The notes beneath the pieces were generated by a model. It was not told where the DNA came from. It made no database searches and saw only the letters and a list, made by a program, of their open reading frames with translations. A DNA stretch of 45,754 bases. Origin: an uncultured Muribaculaceae bacterium. Lineage in GTDB: Bacteria > Bacteroidota > Bacteroidia > Bacteroidales > Muribaculaceae. A program made the position numbers and the translations under genes. Position 1 is the stretch's first letter, and every line of letters begins with the position of its first letter. Location of the stretch: NCBI GenBank assembly GCA_910577585.1, contig CAJTNN010000002.1, forward strand, positions 1-45,754. Direction: 5' to 3'. Positions 32,585 to 43,342 of the stretch are shown here, piece by piece.

Positions 32585-34054
32585 ATGGATAGATTCTATA
32601 TTATTGTTGTTACTCTCCTCCTCTCAGGAGCATTCACTCTCCGCGCGGGCAGCATGCCGCTGACCCTCGCGGAGACAATCTCCCGGGCTCGCGCCTCAAG
32701 CCTCGAGGCGGCGGTGGCTCTCGACCGTCTGCGCACATCCTATTGGGAGTACCGCTCATATCGCGCTTCGCTGCTGCCAGAAGTCACCTTCCGCGGCTCG
32801 CTGCCTACCTACCGCAAGCAATACTCCACTTATATGAATGCCGAAGGGGAATACTCCTTCGTAGCCAACCATTACATGCAGCTCAACGGTGAGTTCTCTG
32901 TCACCCAGAGCATCTGGCCCACCGGCGGCACACTCGGTCTGACTACTTCAATCGATTTCCTGCGCCAGTTCAGCGGCGAGCCTTACAATCGGTTCATGTC
33001 AATACCGGTGGCCCTCACCCTAAGCCAGCCGATTTTCGGAGTCAACGAGACCCGATGGTCGCGACGCATCGAGCCGGTGAGATACCGCGAGGCACAGGCG
33101 GCTTTCCTCTCGGCGTCGGAAGATGTGGCTATCTCGGCAATAAATTATTACTTCTCGCTGCTTATGAGCCGCGAGAACCTGGCCATCGCCCGCCAGAATC
33201 TCAGCAATGCCGAGAAACTGCATGAGGTGGCAATCGAGAAACGCGAGATGGGACAAATCAGCAAAAACGATCTCCTGCAGATGGAGCTAAATCTGCTTGA
33301 TGCCCGCTCGGCGCTTACCGATTGCGAGACCTCTCTGCGCACATCTGCCTTCCAGCTGCTGACTTTTCTGGGCATTGACGAGGATGAGGAGCTGCTCCCC
33401 GAGGTGCCACCGATGCTGCCGGGGGTCGACATCCCCTTCGATGTGGCCTACGCCAAGGCTCTCGACAATAACCAATTTGCCCACAATCAGCTGCGCACCC
33501 AGCTTGAGGCCGATTATGCTGTGAGTCAGGCCAAGGGGGCGATGCGCTCTATCACGCTCTTCGCCCAGATTGGTTTCACCGGTGAGTCACACTCCTTCGA
33601 TGATGCCTACCGCGGGCTGAAAGATAACCAGATGGTGGAGATCGGGGTTGAGATTCCGCTGCTCGACTGGGGTAAACGGCGTGGCAAGGTGAAGGTGGCC
33701 GAAAGCAACCGCAATGTCACGCGCACACGCCTCAACCAGGAGGCCCAGACCTTCCGCCAGAATCTATTCGTGCTCGTGGAGCGCTACTCCAACCAGCGCC
33801 GCCAGCTCGAGCTCGCCGCACGCGCCGACACCATAGCCGCGCGCCGCTACGCCACCAACGTCGAGACCTACCTCACGGGCCGCATATCCACGCTCGACCT
33901 CAATGACTCCCGCACAAAAAAAGATGAGTCACGCCGCGAATATATCCAGGCTCTCTACGAATTCTGGCTCTACTACTACCAGATTCGCAGCCTGACGCTT
34001 TGGGACTTCGCCACATCATCACCCATTGATGCCGACTTCGACCAATTGCTGTAA
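32585..34054 (+). CDS. TolC family outer-membrane efflux protein
   Basis: A 489-residue outer-membrane channel protein. Signal peptide at the N-terminus (MDRFYIIVVTLLLSGAFTLR, cleaved near AGS). The two OEP repeats are visible: LTLAETISRARASSLEAAVA ... ISAINYYFSLLMSRENLAIA, and AKALDNNQFAHNQLRTQLEA ... ETYLTGRISTLDLNDSRTKK, with the typical NAEKLHEVA and VEVG...IPLLDWGKRRGKVKVA segments. It would complete the tripartite exporter. The frame is open four codons earlier from a TTG, but ATG 32585 begins the signal peptide. It lies 102 bases after the permease, with no separate promoter seen. Confidence 0.93.
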   Translation: MDRFYIIVVTLLLSGAFTLRAGSMPLTLAETISRARASSLEAAVALDRLRTSYWEYRSYRASLLPEVTFRGSLPTYRKQYSTYMNAEGEYSFVANHYMQLNGEFSVTQSIWPTGGTLGLTTSIDFLRQFSGEPYNRFMSIPVALTLSQPIFGVNETRWSRRIEPVRYREAQAAFLSASEDVAISAINYYFSLLMSRENLAIARQNLSNAEKLHEVAIEKREMGQISKNDLLQMELNLLDARSALTDCETSLRTSAFQLLTFLGIDEDEELLPEVPPMLPGVDIPFDVAYAKALDNNQFAHNQLRTQLEADYAVSQAKGAMRSITLFAQIGFTGESHSFDDAYRGLKDNQMVEIGVEIPLLDWGKRRGKVKVAESNRNVTRTRLNQEAQTFRQNLFVLVERYSNQRRQLELAARADTIAARRYATNVETYLTGRISTLDLNDSRTKKDESRREYIQALYEFWLYYYQIRSLTLWDFATSSPIDADFDQLL

Positions 34055-34102
34055 TGCGGCTTCTCAGGATAAGAATACTTATCCTCTCCCCACCGCATGG
34101 TC

Positions 34103-34132
34103 TTGCAATACGATTGATTTTTACTAATTTTG
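34103..34132 (+). promoter_or_regulatory. Bacteroidota-type promoter for the response regulator gene
   Basis: TTGC (34103-34106), 18 bases, TAATTTTG (34125-34132). This would give the regulator a housekeeping promoter of its own, with the start codon 44 bases on. Confidence 0.55.
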
Positions 34133-34175
34133 TAGTCTATATGTGCGCCTTGGGCGCGTTTCTTACTTAAATAGA

Positions 34176-35564
34176 ATGATTCTGATTGTTGATGATGATG
34201 CCGCAGTGCGCACATCGCTTACTTTTCTGTTGCGCCGCGAGGGACTGGAGCCGCTGGCTGTGGCTTCGCCCGACGAGGCTCTCGGGGTGTTCCGCTCAAC
34301 TCCCCCTGACCTCATATTGATGGACATGAACTTCTCACGCGCCACCAGCGGCGAAGAGGGGCTGCATCTCCTTGCCCAGGCACGCATTCTGGTGCCTGAG
34401 TCGCCGGTGGTACTCATCACAGCATGGGGCAGCATCGACCTGGCTGTGAAAGGTATGCGGGCCGGTGCGGCTGACTTCATCACCAAGCCATTCGACAATC
34501 GGCTGCTTTTGCAGCGCATTCATTCCATACTGGATCTTTCAGCGGGGAGTGCACCTGAAGCCTCGCCCGGCAGCCGTCTCGCTCCCACTGCCGACGATGC
34601 CGCAGAGTTCAATCGCGATGGCATCATCGGGCGCAGCAATGCCCTGCAGCAACTCCTCGCCACAGTGGCGCGCGTAGCCCCCACTGACGCCTCAGTGCTG
34701 ATTCTCGGTGAGAATGGCACCGGCAAGGAACTCATAGCGCGCGCCATACACCAGAATAGCCGGCGAGCGGCCGCTCCGTTTGTGGAGGTCAATCTCGGCG
34801 GCATACCTCATTCGCTCTTCGAGAGCGAGATGTTCGGCCATGTCAAGGGGGCATTCACCGGTGCGGTGGCCAACCGCAAGGGGCGCTTCGAGATGGCTGA
34901 CCGCGGCACAATCTTTCTTGATGAGGTGGGCGATCTTGACCCGGCTTCGCAGGTGAAGATGCTGCGAGTGCTGCAAGAGCACACCTTCCAGCCGCTGGGC
35001 GACTCACGCACCCGCCGCGCTGATGTGCGCGTTGTCAGCGCCACCAATGCCGACCTCACCTCGCTCGTGGCCTCAGGCACATTCCGCGAAGACCTCTACT
35101 ATCGTCTGAATCTCATCACCCTGCGCATTCCGCCGCTGCGCGAGCGTCGCGAGGATATCCCACTTCTTATCAATCATTTCTCACGTCTGGCGGCCGAACG
35201 CAACTCGCTGCCTCAACCCGAGTTTTCAAGCGATGCGATGACTCTGCTCACGCGCCTCCCCTATCCTGGCAATATCCGCCAGCTGCGCAATATCATCGAG
35301 AGGGCCGTCATCATCACTGGCGCGCGCCGACCGATATCGGCCGCTGACTTCGCGGGCGAAGCTGAGGCGGCCACACTCGCAGCAGATGCGCCGGCAGCCA
35401 CAGATTCCTCCTCCCCCTCCACCCTGGCCGACCTCGAACGCGACGCCATCCTCACCGCAATCCACGACCACGACGGCAACCTCTCGCGCACCGCCCTCTC
35501 CCTGGGTATAACCCGACAGGCCCTTTACCGTAAATTAGATAAATTCGGAATCACCCGCCATTGA
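34176..35564 (+). CDS. Sigma-54-dependent response regulator (NtrC family)
   Basis: A 462-residue activator with three domains. Receiver (1-120): DDD at 6-8, phosphorylated Asp50 in LILMDMNF, Lys in FITKPFDNR. AAA+ domain (about 150-380): Walker A LGENGTGKEL, the sigma-54 contact loop KGAFTGA intact, Walker B GTIFLDEVGDLD, and a RVVSATNADL sensor. A Fis-type helix-turn-helix ends the protein (DHDGNLSRTALSLGITRQAL, YRKLDKFGITRH). It should open sigma-54 promoters; the one at 27767-27783 ahead of this same cluster is the natural target. Start ATG 34176 (MILIVDDDAAVR) is the conventional receiver start, though the frame is open 11 codons earlier. Confidence 0.94.
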   Translation: MILIVDDDAAVRTSLTFLLRREGLEPLAVASPDEALGVFRSTPPDLILMDMNFSRATSGEEGLHLLAQARILVPESPVVLITAWGSIDLAVKGMRAGAADFITKPFDNRLLLQRIHSILDLSAGSAPEASPGSRLAPTADDAAEFNRDGIIGRSNALQQLLATVARVAPTDASVLILGENGTGKELIARAIHQNSRRAAAPFVEVNLGGIPHSLFESEMFGHVKGAFTGAVANRKGRFEMADRGTIFLDEVGDLDPASQVKMLRVLQEHTFQPLGDSRTRRADVRVVSATNADLTSLVASGTFREDLYYRLNLITLRIPPLRERREDIPLLINHFSRLAAERNSLPQPEFSSDAMTLLTRLPYPGNIRQLRNIIERAVIITGARRPISAADFAGEAEAATLAADAPAATDSSSPSTLADLERDAILTAIHDHDGNLSRTALSLGITRQALYRKLDKFGITRH

Positions 35565-35631
35565 CCACCGTCTACCTATATATAGGGTATATAGAGCGAC
35601 ACTATTATATAGGCCACTATGGCCGGGACTC

Positions 35632-35661
35632 TTTCAAATCTCGGTAAAATGCATTAACTTT
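35632..35661 (+). promoter_or_regulatory. Bacteroidota-type promoter of the SDR-kinase-tilS unit
   Basis: TTTC (35632-35635), 18 bases, TAACTTTG (35654-35661). The leader, about 75 bases, holds a near-palindrome TAAACTTATTTTTCG / CGAAAAAGTTTA (35686-35712). Confidence 0.6.
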
Positions 35662-35740
35662 GGGGTCGGAACCAATGACGTCGTCTAAACTTATTTTTCG
35701 AAAAAGTTTAAATTAAAAAAGTTTATACGGCTTCAATATC

Positions 35741-36514
35741 ATGATAAACACAATGACTGACATCAGAAAGCAACCGACAGCCATCGTCACCGGTGCCACA
35801 AGCGGCATCGGCGAGGCCTGTGCACGACGCCTGCACGCGGCAGGCTTCCGCGTCATCATCACCGGACGCAATGTAGAACGACTCAATGCTCTCAAATCTG
35901 AACTGGGTGCCGATGCCTACCCTCTCGTGTTTGATGTGCGCGACCGCGAGATTGCCGAAGCCTGCATCGCATCTCTCCCCGCTGAATGGCAGGATATCGA
36001 TGTGCTCATCAACAATGCCGGCCTCGCCCTCGGACTCGATAAGGAATATGAGGGTGACTTCCGCGACTGGGACACAATGATTGACACCAATATCAAGGGA
36101 CTCCTCTACATGACCCGAGCCGTGGTGCCGGGAATGGTGAAGCGTGGCAAGGGGCATGTCGTCAACATCGGTTCGGTAGCCGGCGACGCTGCCTATGCCA
36201 ACGGCAATGTCTACTGTGGCACTAAAGCCGCCGTCAAAGCCATCACCGACGGTCTGCGCATCGACCTGGCCGAAACCCCGGTGCGCGTGACTCTGCTCAA
36301 ACCCGGACTCGTCGAGACCCGCTTCAGCGAAGTCCGATTCCATGGCGACACCGAGCGCGCCGCCAACGTATATAAAGGTATCGCCCCCCTCACCGGCGAT
36401 GATATCGCCGATGCAGCGCTCTATGCAATCCAGGCCCCCGCGCATGTACAGGTGGCTGAAATGCTTATCCTGGCCACTCATCAAGCCAGCGGCAGCGTAA
36501 TCGTAAGAAAGTGA
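35741..36514 (+). CDS. Short-chain dehydrogenase/reductase (YdfG-like)
   Basis: A 257-residue classical SDR. NAD(P)-binding TGATSGIGEACARRL, a second contact NNAGLALG, the active-site pair with VVNIGSVAGD (Ser) and YCGTKAAVK (Tyr and Lys), and the family end EMLILATHQASGS all match the YdfG-type serine/3-hydroxy acid dehydrogenases. It reduces a carbonyl or oxidises a hydroxy acid with NADP(H); the substrate is unproven. It sits between the response regulator and the histidine kinase and overlaps the kinase start by four bases, an unexpected position for a metabolic enzyme. Start ATG 35741; ATG 35753 is also possible. Confidence 0.9.
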   Translation: MINTMTDIRKQPTAIVTGATSGIGEACARRLHAAGFRVIITGRNVERLNALKSELGADAYPLVFDVRDREIAEACIASLPAEWQDIDVLINNAGLALGLDKEYEGDFRDWDTMIDTNIKGLLYMTRAVVPGMVKRGKGHVVNIGSVAGDAAYANGNVYCGTKAAVKAITDGLRIDLAETPVRVTLLKPGLVETRFSEVRFHGDTERAANVYKGIAPLTGDDIADAALYAIQAPAHVQVAEMLILATHQASGSVIVRK

Positions 36515-37893
36515 CCCGACGCCTCCATCTCCCAAGCGCAAGAAGCCTCTTCGCCATCCTGACTCTGATTTCAATCGCAATCGGAGGCTGCCTGCTATGG
36601 CCTGACGCGAAGTGGCTCACGGCTTCGACCCGACAGATAATTATGATATCGTTGCTCGGCGCCGACATTATCGCCATAGGCATGCTTTGGCAAAGTGTGA
36701 TGCGCCCCACTCGCATGATACAGCGGGGGATGGAACTGCTCAGCGAACAGGAGACCAACAACCGTCTCGCTGAAGTCGGCCAACCGGATGCCGACAATGT
36801 AGCCCGTATCTTCAACACCCTCATAAGCCGCCTCCACGCCGAGCGTATTCGCCTGCAGGAGCAAGACCAGTTGCTCGGCAGCCTGATCGATGTCTCACCG
36901 ATGGGGGTGGCTATGATGGATTTCGATGGTAAGATATCGCGTGTCAACCCGGCCTTCCTGCGCATCACCGGCATAACCGATCCGGCTGCGCCCCTCGGGC
37001 ATCGCCCGGAGGAGCTGAATCTCGAACTAGTAAATGCCGTGGCCGCTCTGAATGATGGTGATTCGCGCACTCTCCGCCTCAATGATGCATCGCTCTACAG
37101 AGGCTACCGATTGTCGTTTATGGACACCGGCTTCCGACGCCACTTCCTGCTGATTGAATCGCTTACCGATGAGGTGCTCCGGGCCGAACGCGAGGCCTAC
37201 GGACGCGTCATCCGGCTTATGGCGCATGAGGTCAACAACAGCATGAGCGGATTCACCACTCTGCTGCATATCCTGTCTGACATACATAGTGCCGATTCGG
37301 AACTGATGGATGTCATCACCAGCGTCAGCGACCGCTGCGCCGGGCTGGGGAAGTTTATCGCCGGATATGCCGATGTGGTGCGCCTCCCCGAGCCGCGACT
37401 CGCCGAGGTGCAGCTGACCGACTTCCTGCAAAGCTCGCTCCCGTTCTGGGAATCATGCGCCCACCAGCCGGTAAGGCTGATTGTGGCCCCCGACCTCCCC
37501 TCAGTGATGGCCGACATCTCGATGCTCGGTCAGGTGATGGTGAATATCCTTAAGAATGCCGCCGAATCGATAGCCCAACTCCACGCCGCTGCCACCCCCG
37601 CCACTGCCGCAGAGATCAGCATCAATGCAGCGTGCAATCAGGCCGGCGATGTCGAACTTGTAGTCACCGACAACGGAGCCGGCATATCCCCGCGGCATGC
37701 AGCCCGAATATTCGAATCCTTCTTCTCCACCAAAAGCGGTGGCCAGGGAATCGGACTCACACTCGTGGCCGAAATACTGCGCCGCCACAACTGCCGATTC
37801 AGCCTCTCGACCGACTCCGACGGGCTGACCCGCTTCAGAATTGTTTTTCCCTCCCTACGTCAAGCCTCCAAACTCAATCGCCAACCTCAATGA
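36511..37893 (+). CDS. Sensor histidine kinase (HEVNN type), likely partner of the sigma-54 regulator
   Basis: A 460-residue membrane kinase. Two N-terminal helices (about 11-30 and 43-60) with only a very short periplasmic loop, then a linker, a PAS-like segment (LLGSLIDVSPMGVAMMDFDG), the phosphoacceptor His239 in RLMAHEVNNSMSGFTTLL, and an ATPase domain with VMVNILKNAAESI, VTDNGAGISPRHAARIFESF and GGQGIGLTLVAEIL. The HEVNN box is typical of kinases paired with NtrC-type regulators in Bacteroidota. The start is GTG 36511, overlapping the SDR stop (GTGA); its own stop overlaps the tilS start (ATGA). The short periplasmic loop argues for sensing in or at the membrane. Confidence 0.92.
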   Translation: MTRRLHLPSARSLFAILTLISIAIGGCLLWPDAKWLTASTRQIIMISLLGADIIAIGMLWQSVMRPTRMIQRGMELLSEQETNNRLAEVGQPDADNVARIFNTLISRLHAERIRLQEQDQLLGSLIDVSPMGVAMMDFDGKISRVNPAFLRITGITDPAAPLGHRPEELNLELVNAVAALNDGDSRTLRLNDASLYRGYRLSFMDTGFRRHFLLIESLTDEVLRAEREAYGRVIRLMAHEVNNSMSGFTTLLHILSDIHSADSELMDVITSVSDRCAGLGKFIAGYADVVRLPEPRLAEVQLTDFLQSSLPFWESCAHQPVRLIVAPDLPSVMADISMLGQVMVNILKNAAESIAQLHAAATPATAAEISINAACNQAGDVELVVTDNGAGISPRHAARIFESFFSTKSGGQGIGLTLVAEILRRHNCRFSLSTDSDGLTRFRIVFPSLRQASKLNRQPQ

Positions 37894-39326
37894 CTCCCGA
37901 CGACGACTCATTCGAAAAAATCGCCCGCGAACTCTGCCGCGAACTGCGCCTCCGCCACATCCGCAGCCTGCTGCTCGGCTTGAGCGGTGGGGCCGATTCG
38001 GTGTTGACTTTCCATCTGCTGCGACGTGTGGCCGAGATTAATCCGGATTTCCATTTCGGAGTGGCCCACGCCAATTTCAATCTGCGCGGTGATGAGAGCA
38101 TGCGCGACCAGAACTTCGTGGCGGCGCTGCTCAATGCATTCCCCTCAGCGGCGAAATGCTGGACACGAAGTTTCGACACCGAGCGGTTCTGCGCCGAAAA
38201 TCATCTGTCGACCGAGATGGGGGCACGCCGGCTGCGCCATGAATGGTTTGACGAAATTGTGGCCCGCGAAGCCTACGACCGTATAGCCACCGGACATAAT
38301 GCCGACGACAACGAAGAGACCCTGCTCATGAACCTCCTGCGCGGAGCCGGCACATCGGGGCTGCGCGGCATGCAGCGCGACAATCAGCGGGTGTTCCGCC
38401 CCATCCTCCGTCTCACCCGTGATGAGGTGCGACGCATGGCTGCAAAGTTCTCTTTCCGTCATCCCGACTTCCCGGAGCCTATCGCCTACATCACCGACTC
38501 CTCAAACCTCACCGACGACTACCGCCGCAATTTCCTGCGCCACAAGGTGATACCGCTGCTTGAGGAGCGTTGGCAGGGCACCCACACCGCCCTGCAGACC
38601 ACCCTGCAGCTGATGACTGAGGAGAGCGCCATCGTGGAGAGGGCCGTCGGCACCATCATCGCGCGCCACACCGACGCTCTCCCCAATGAGGAGATTCTGA
38701 ACTTCGCATCGCCGCTGACCCTGATCTACCGCTGGACACTCCCCTACGGGGGCACCCCCTCGCGAGCAGCTGAAATCGCCCGCGCCATCGCCCGACGCCG
38801 TTTCGGCGCGCGATGGATTCTCTCTGACCCCTCGGGTGAGTGCCATGAATTTGTGGTCACTACCTCAGCACTGCGCCGCAAGAGGATTGACGCGCAACCA
38901 GACTCCGCACCACATCCTATAACCGGCGACTACCCTCCACCCACAGCGCCGCAACATTTCATCAAGGGGAGTCCGGACTATGACTCTATCATCGCATCTC
39001 TCCGCTCAACACCCCTGTCGGAAGTGATTCTCCCCGGCGTGCCGGCCGACTATGAATGGCGCCACCCCGAAGCAGGCCAGCGGATGCGCATCTCGACCAA
39101 AGCCACCAAGTTGATAAGCGACATACTGAAGGAGAACGGCATACCGGTGGCAATGCGCCCCCGGATATGGATGCTCTGCAGCCGGACCTCGGGCCACCCC
39201 GTGTGGATTCCGGGCATCAGGCGCGCAGCCGACTCACTCATCCAAGGCTCCGAGCCTCGCATCTTCCGGCTCACCCTCCAGCCCCTCCGCTCAGCATCAG
39301 GCCATTCAGACCAATCAGCTGAATAA
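37890..39326 (+). CDS. tilS: tRNA(Ile)-lysidine synthetase TilS
   Basis: A 478-residue enzyme that converts C34 of the CAU-anticodon isoleucine tRNA to lysidine, making it read AUA. PP-loop LLLGLSGGADSVLTFHLLRR (SGGADS at 32-37), then TGHNADDNEETLLMNLLRG and DSSNLTDDYRRNFLRHKVIP, both family hallmarks. The C-terminal part (RMRISTKATKLISDILKENG, IPVAMRPRIWMLCS) is the tRNA-binding tail. ATG 37890 overlaps the kinase stop by four bases. The frame remains open well upstream, inside the kinase gene, but the residues there do not belong to the family. It is essential in most bacteria, so its coupling to the SDR and kinase genes is notable. Confidence 0.94.
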   Translation: MTPDDDSFEKIARELCRELRLRHIRSLLLGLSGGADSVLTFHLLRRVAEINPDFHFGVAHANFNLRGDESMRDQNFVAALLNAFPSAAKCWTRSFDTERFCAENHLSTEMGARRLRHEWFDEIVAREAYDRIATGHNADDNEETLLMNLLRGAGTSGLRGMQRDNQRVFRPILRLTRDEVRRMAAKFSFRHPDFPEPIAYITDSSNLTDDYRRNFLRHKVIPLLEERWQGTHTALQTTLQLMTEESAIVERAVGTIIARHTDALPNEEILNFASPLTLIYRWTLPYGGTPSRAAEIARAIARRRFGARWILSDPSGECHEFVVTTSALRRKRIDAQPDSAPHPITGDYPPPTAPQHFIKGSPDYDSIIASLRSTPLSEVILPGVPADYEWRHPEAGQRMRISTKATKLISDILKENGIPVAMRPRIWMLCSRTSGHPVWIPGIRRAADSLIQGSEPRIFRLTLQPLRSASGHSDQSAE

Positions 39327-39500
39327 CTCCCGCCGACACAAAACCATCCGCCCCGCGCCGATGTTATCTAACTGCATTCCCTCTCATTTCTCTCCCTCTC
39401 AATGCATCTGCCGCACGAGGCACATGCGCATAGGCTTTGGGGAATGCTCACGGCAATCAACTCTTTCTTTATGATTTATTGACAAGTATTGAAGAAGTTG

Positions 39501-39532
39501 TTTGCATAATTAAAATTATTATTGTAATTTTG
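39501..39532 (+). promoter_or_regulatory. Full-consensus promoter of the rho gene
   Basis: TTTG (39501-39504), 20 bases, TAATTTTG (39525-39532). Transcription would start near 39539, about 600-650 bases before the rho start codon. Confidence 0.7.
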
Positions 39533-39538
39533 TGAGGA

Positions 39539-40190
39539 GATTAGAATTACGGCGGGATAGCGACCGCGTAAATCTCTTCCACCTCCACAGATTCACTAAT
39601 ATTTTTTAGTTTCTTTGAGTTTTTGAGAGTGATTAAGGTCTCTGATTACGTTTTCGTAAAGTAAAAATGTGACGCCTACCTTAATATCTGCCACTCACCG
39701 GAAACTCGCCAACGCGGATTAACATCCTGTCACTACGGATGTTGTGCGCATTCCTAAATCGAAGTCGCTTCAACGACTTCTCACTTAACCGCCCCATAGT
39801 TTCTGACAATTCAGAAGTCCTTTCTCTCCGGGCTATCAGGTGCATTTGACAATTCTCGGGTTAAACTTTCCTATTTAATATACTCCACCGCAGTGTGTGG
39901 GGGAGAATATCTAAATAGATTTTGAAGTTGTCATTACATTTTCTCTATGTTTTTCTCAAAAACTTCTGACATCTTCATTATTACCCGTGCATGAATTAAT
40001 TTCTATTCTATAGATTAATTCAATTTAAGATTATAATTTAATATGCAGTAAATGGCACATCGACAGGTCATTGATGTTGATAATCTTAACAGCCTGAATC
40101 TCAGTCGGTCAGCGACTTCCGACAGAATATTATCGCGTGGCAAATAATTCCAACAAGACTACCCCAATAACTTCCTCTCTTAAATCTCTT
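39539..40190 (+). other. Long 5' leader of rho
   Basis: No gene is supported between the promoter and rho. The stretch has C-rich, G-poor segments (TCTTCCACCTCCACAGATTC near 39575; CCTACCTTAATATCTGCCAC near 39676) of the kind Rho binds, and a hairpin-prone part (CATCCTGTCACTACGGATG, 39724-39742; GAAGTCGCTTCAACGACTTC, 39761-39780). Autoregulated leaders precede rho in other bacteria; a short hidden ORF or small RNA cannot be excluded. Confidence 0.45.
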
Positions 40191-42407
<2,217 letters not shown>

Positions 42408-42469
42408 GCGCGACTCCACACATCAATCAAGCTTACTCTACAGGTCTATATAATCTCTACGACAGCTGC

Positions 42470-42518
42470 TCAGCCACGAAGCATCGTTCCCTGCACGGGA
42501 GCGCCGCTTCGTGGCTGA
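42470..42518 (+). terminator. Hairpin after rho
   Basis: A 13-base stem TCAGCCACGAAGC (42470-42482) with 42506-42518, enclosing a second small stem CCCTGCACGGG. No T-run follows. Confidence 0.5.
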
Positions 42519-42682
42519 CTGCGTATCCCCACGCCCGGCATATGAACTATACTGCTCCCTTCTCAGTTGTAATAAGTAGATTCCACATCTCTCCGTCCGG
42601 GAGACTCCGATTCTGTCCGGCATATGGACATATCTCTGAATCCTGACGGACCCCTCAACATCCCAGACCCTGCATCCGCGCA

Positions 42683-43342
42683 ATGAAGATAATCCCTGAA
42701 ATAAAATATCGCCATACGGCCGCCGCTGCTGTGATAGCGGCTGCCGCATCCCTGGCTTCGGGGCAGGGCTTCGCGCAATGCCCTGCGTGCAGCCATTGCG
42801 CGCCTGCGGTGGCGGTGAAGACAAATCTTCTCCACGACCTCCTGATTACCCCCGACCTGGGGGTGGAGGTCGAGATTGCACGCCGATTCTCAGTGAGCCT
42901 CGAAGGGGTGTGGGGTTGGTGGGGAAGCGACCGGGCGAGCCATTGCTGGCGTGTGGCCGGCGGATGGCTCGAGGGGCGCTGGTGGTTTGGCCGCAAAAGC
43001 GAGGTGCGTGCTCTCTCGGGACATCATCTCGGCCTTTACGGCTCTATCCATAAATATGACTTCGCGCTCGGCTCCACAGGGCGCCAGTCAATCGGTTGCA
43101 CCTATGGCGCCGGGGTGAGCTATGGCTACTCTTTCCCTATCGCACGCCGCCTCAACCTCGACCTCTCGGCCCGTGCGGGCTACTTCCGCAGCCCTTACGT
43201 GAAGTATCAGCCGCAATGCGGTGAGTTTATGAAATTGGCATCGGGGGTGCGCCAATATGTGGGCATCACTGACGTTGAGATAACCCTCGTATGGTTTCCC
43301 GGTGCGAAATCCAAAAATCTTCCGGATTATGAACCTTATTGA
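42683..43342 (+). CDS. DUF3575 domain-containing protein
   Basis: A 219-residue exported protein of the DUF3575 family. The signal peptide is at residues 1-32 (AAAAVIAAAASLASGQGFA), followed by the family core: AVAVKTNLLHDLLITPDLGV, EVEIARRFSVSLEGVWGWWG, EGRWWFGRKS, GHHLGLYGSIHKYDF, GAGVSYGYSFPIARRLNLDL and KYQPQCGEFM. The alternating aromatic strands suggest an outer-membrane or periplasmic beta-rich protein. Members usually stand ahead of fimbrillin-type clusters in Bacteroidales, as here. Its 3' end overlaps the start of the DUF5119 gene by 14 bases. The molecular role is not established. Confidence 0.87.
   Translation: MKIIPEIKYRHTAAAAVIAAAASLASGQGFAQCPACSHCAPAVAVKTNLLHDLLITPDLGVEVEIARRFSVSLEGVWGWWGSDRASHCWRVAGGWLEGRWWFGRKSEVRALSGHHLGLYGSIHKYDFALGSTGRQSIGCTYGAGVSYGYSFPIARRLNLDLSARAGYFRSPYVKYQPQCGEFMKLASGVRQYVGITDVEITLVWFPGAKSKNLPDYEPY

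Noticed and set aside
39539..39720. Possible 6S or other classic small RNA in the rho leader
   Set aside because: No long rod-like pairing or typical bulge was recognised; left as leader only.
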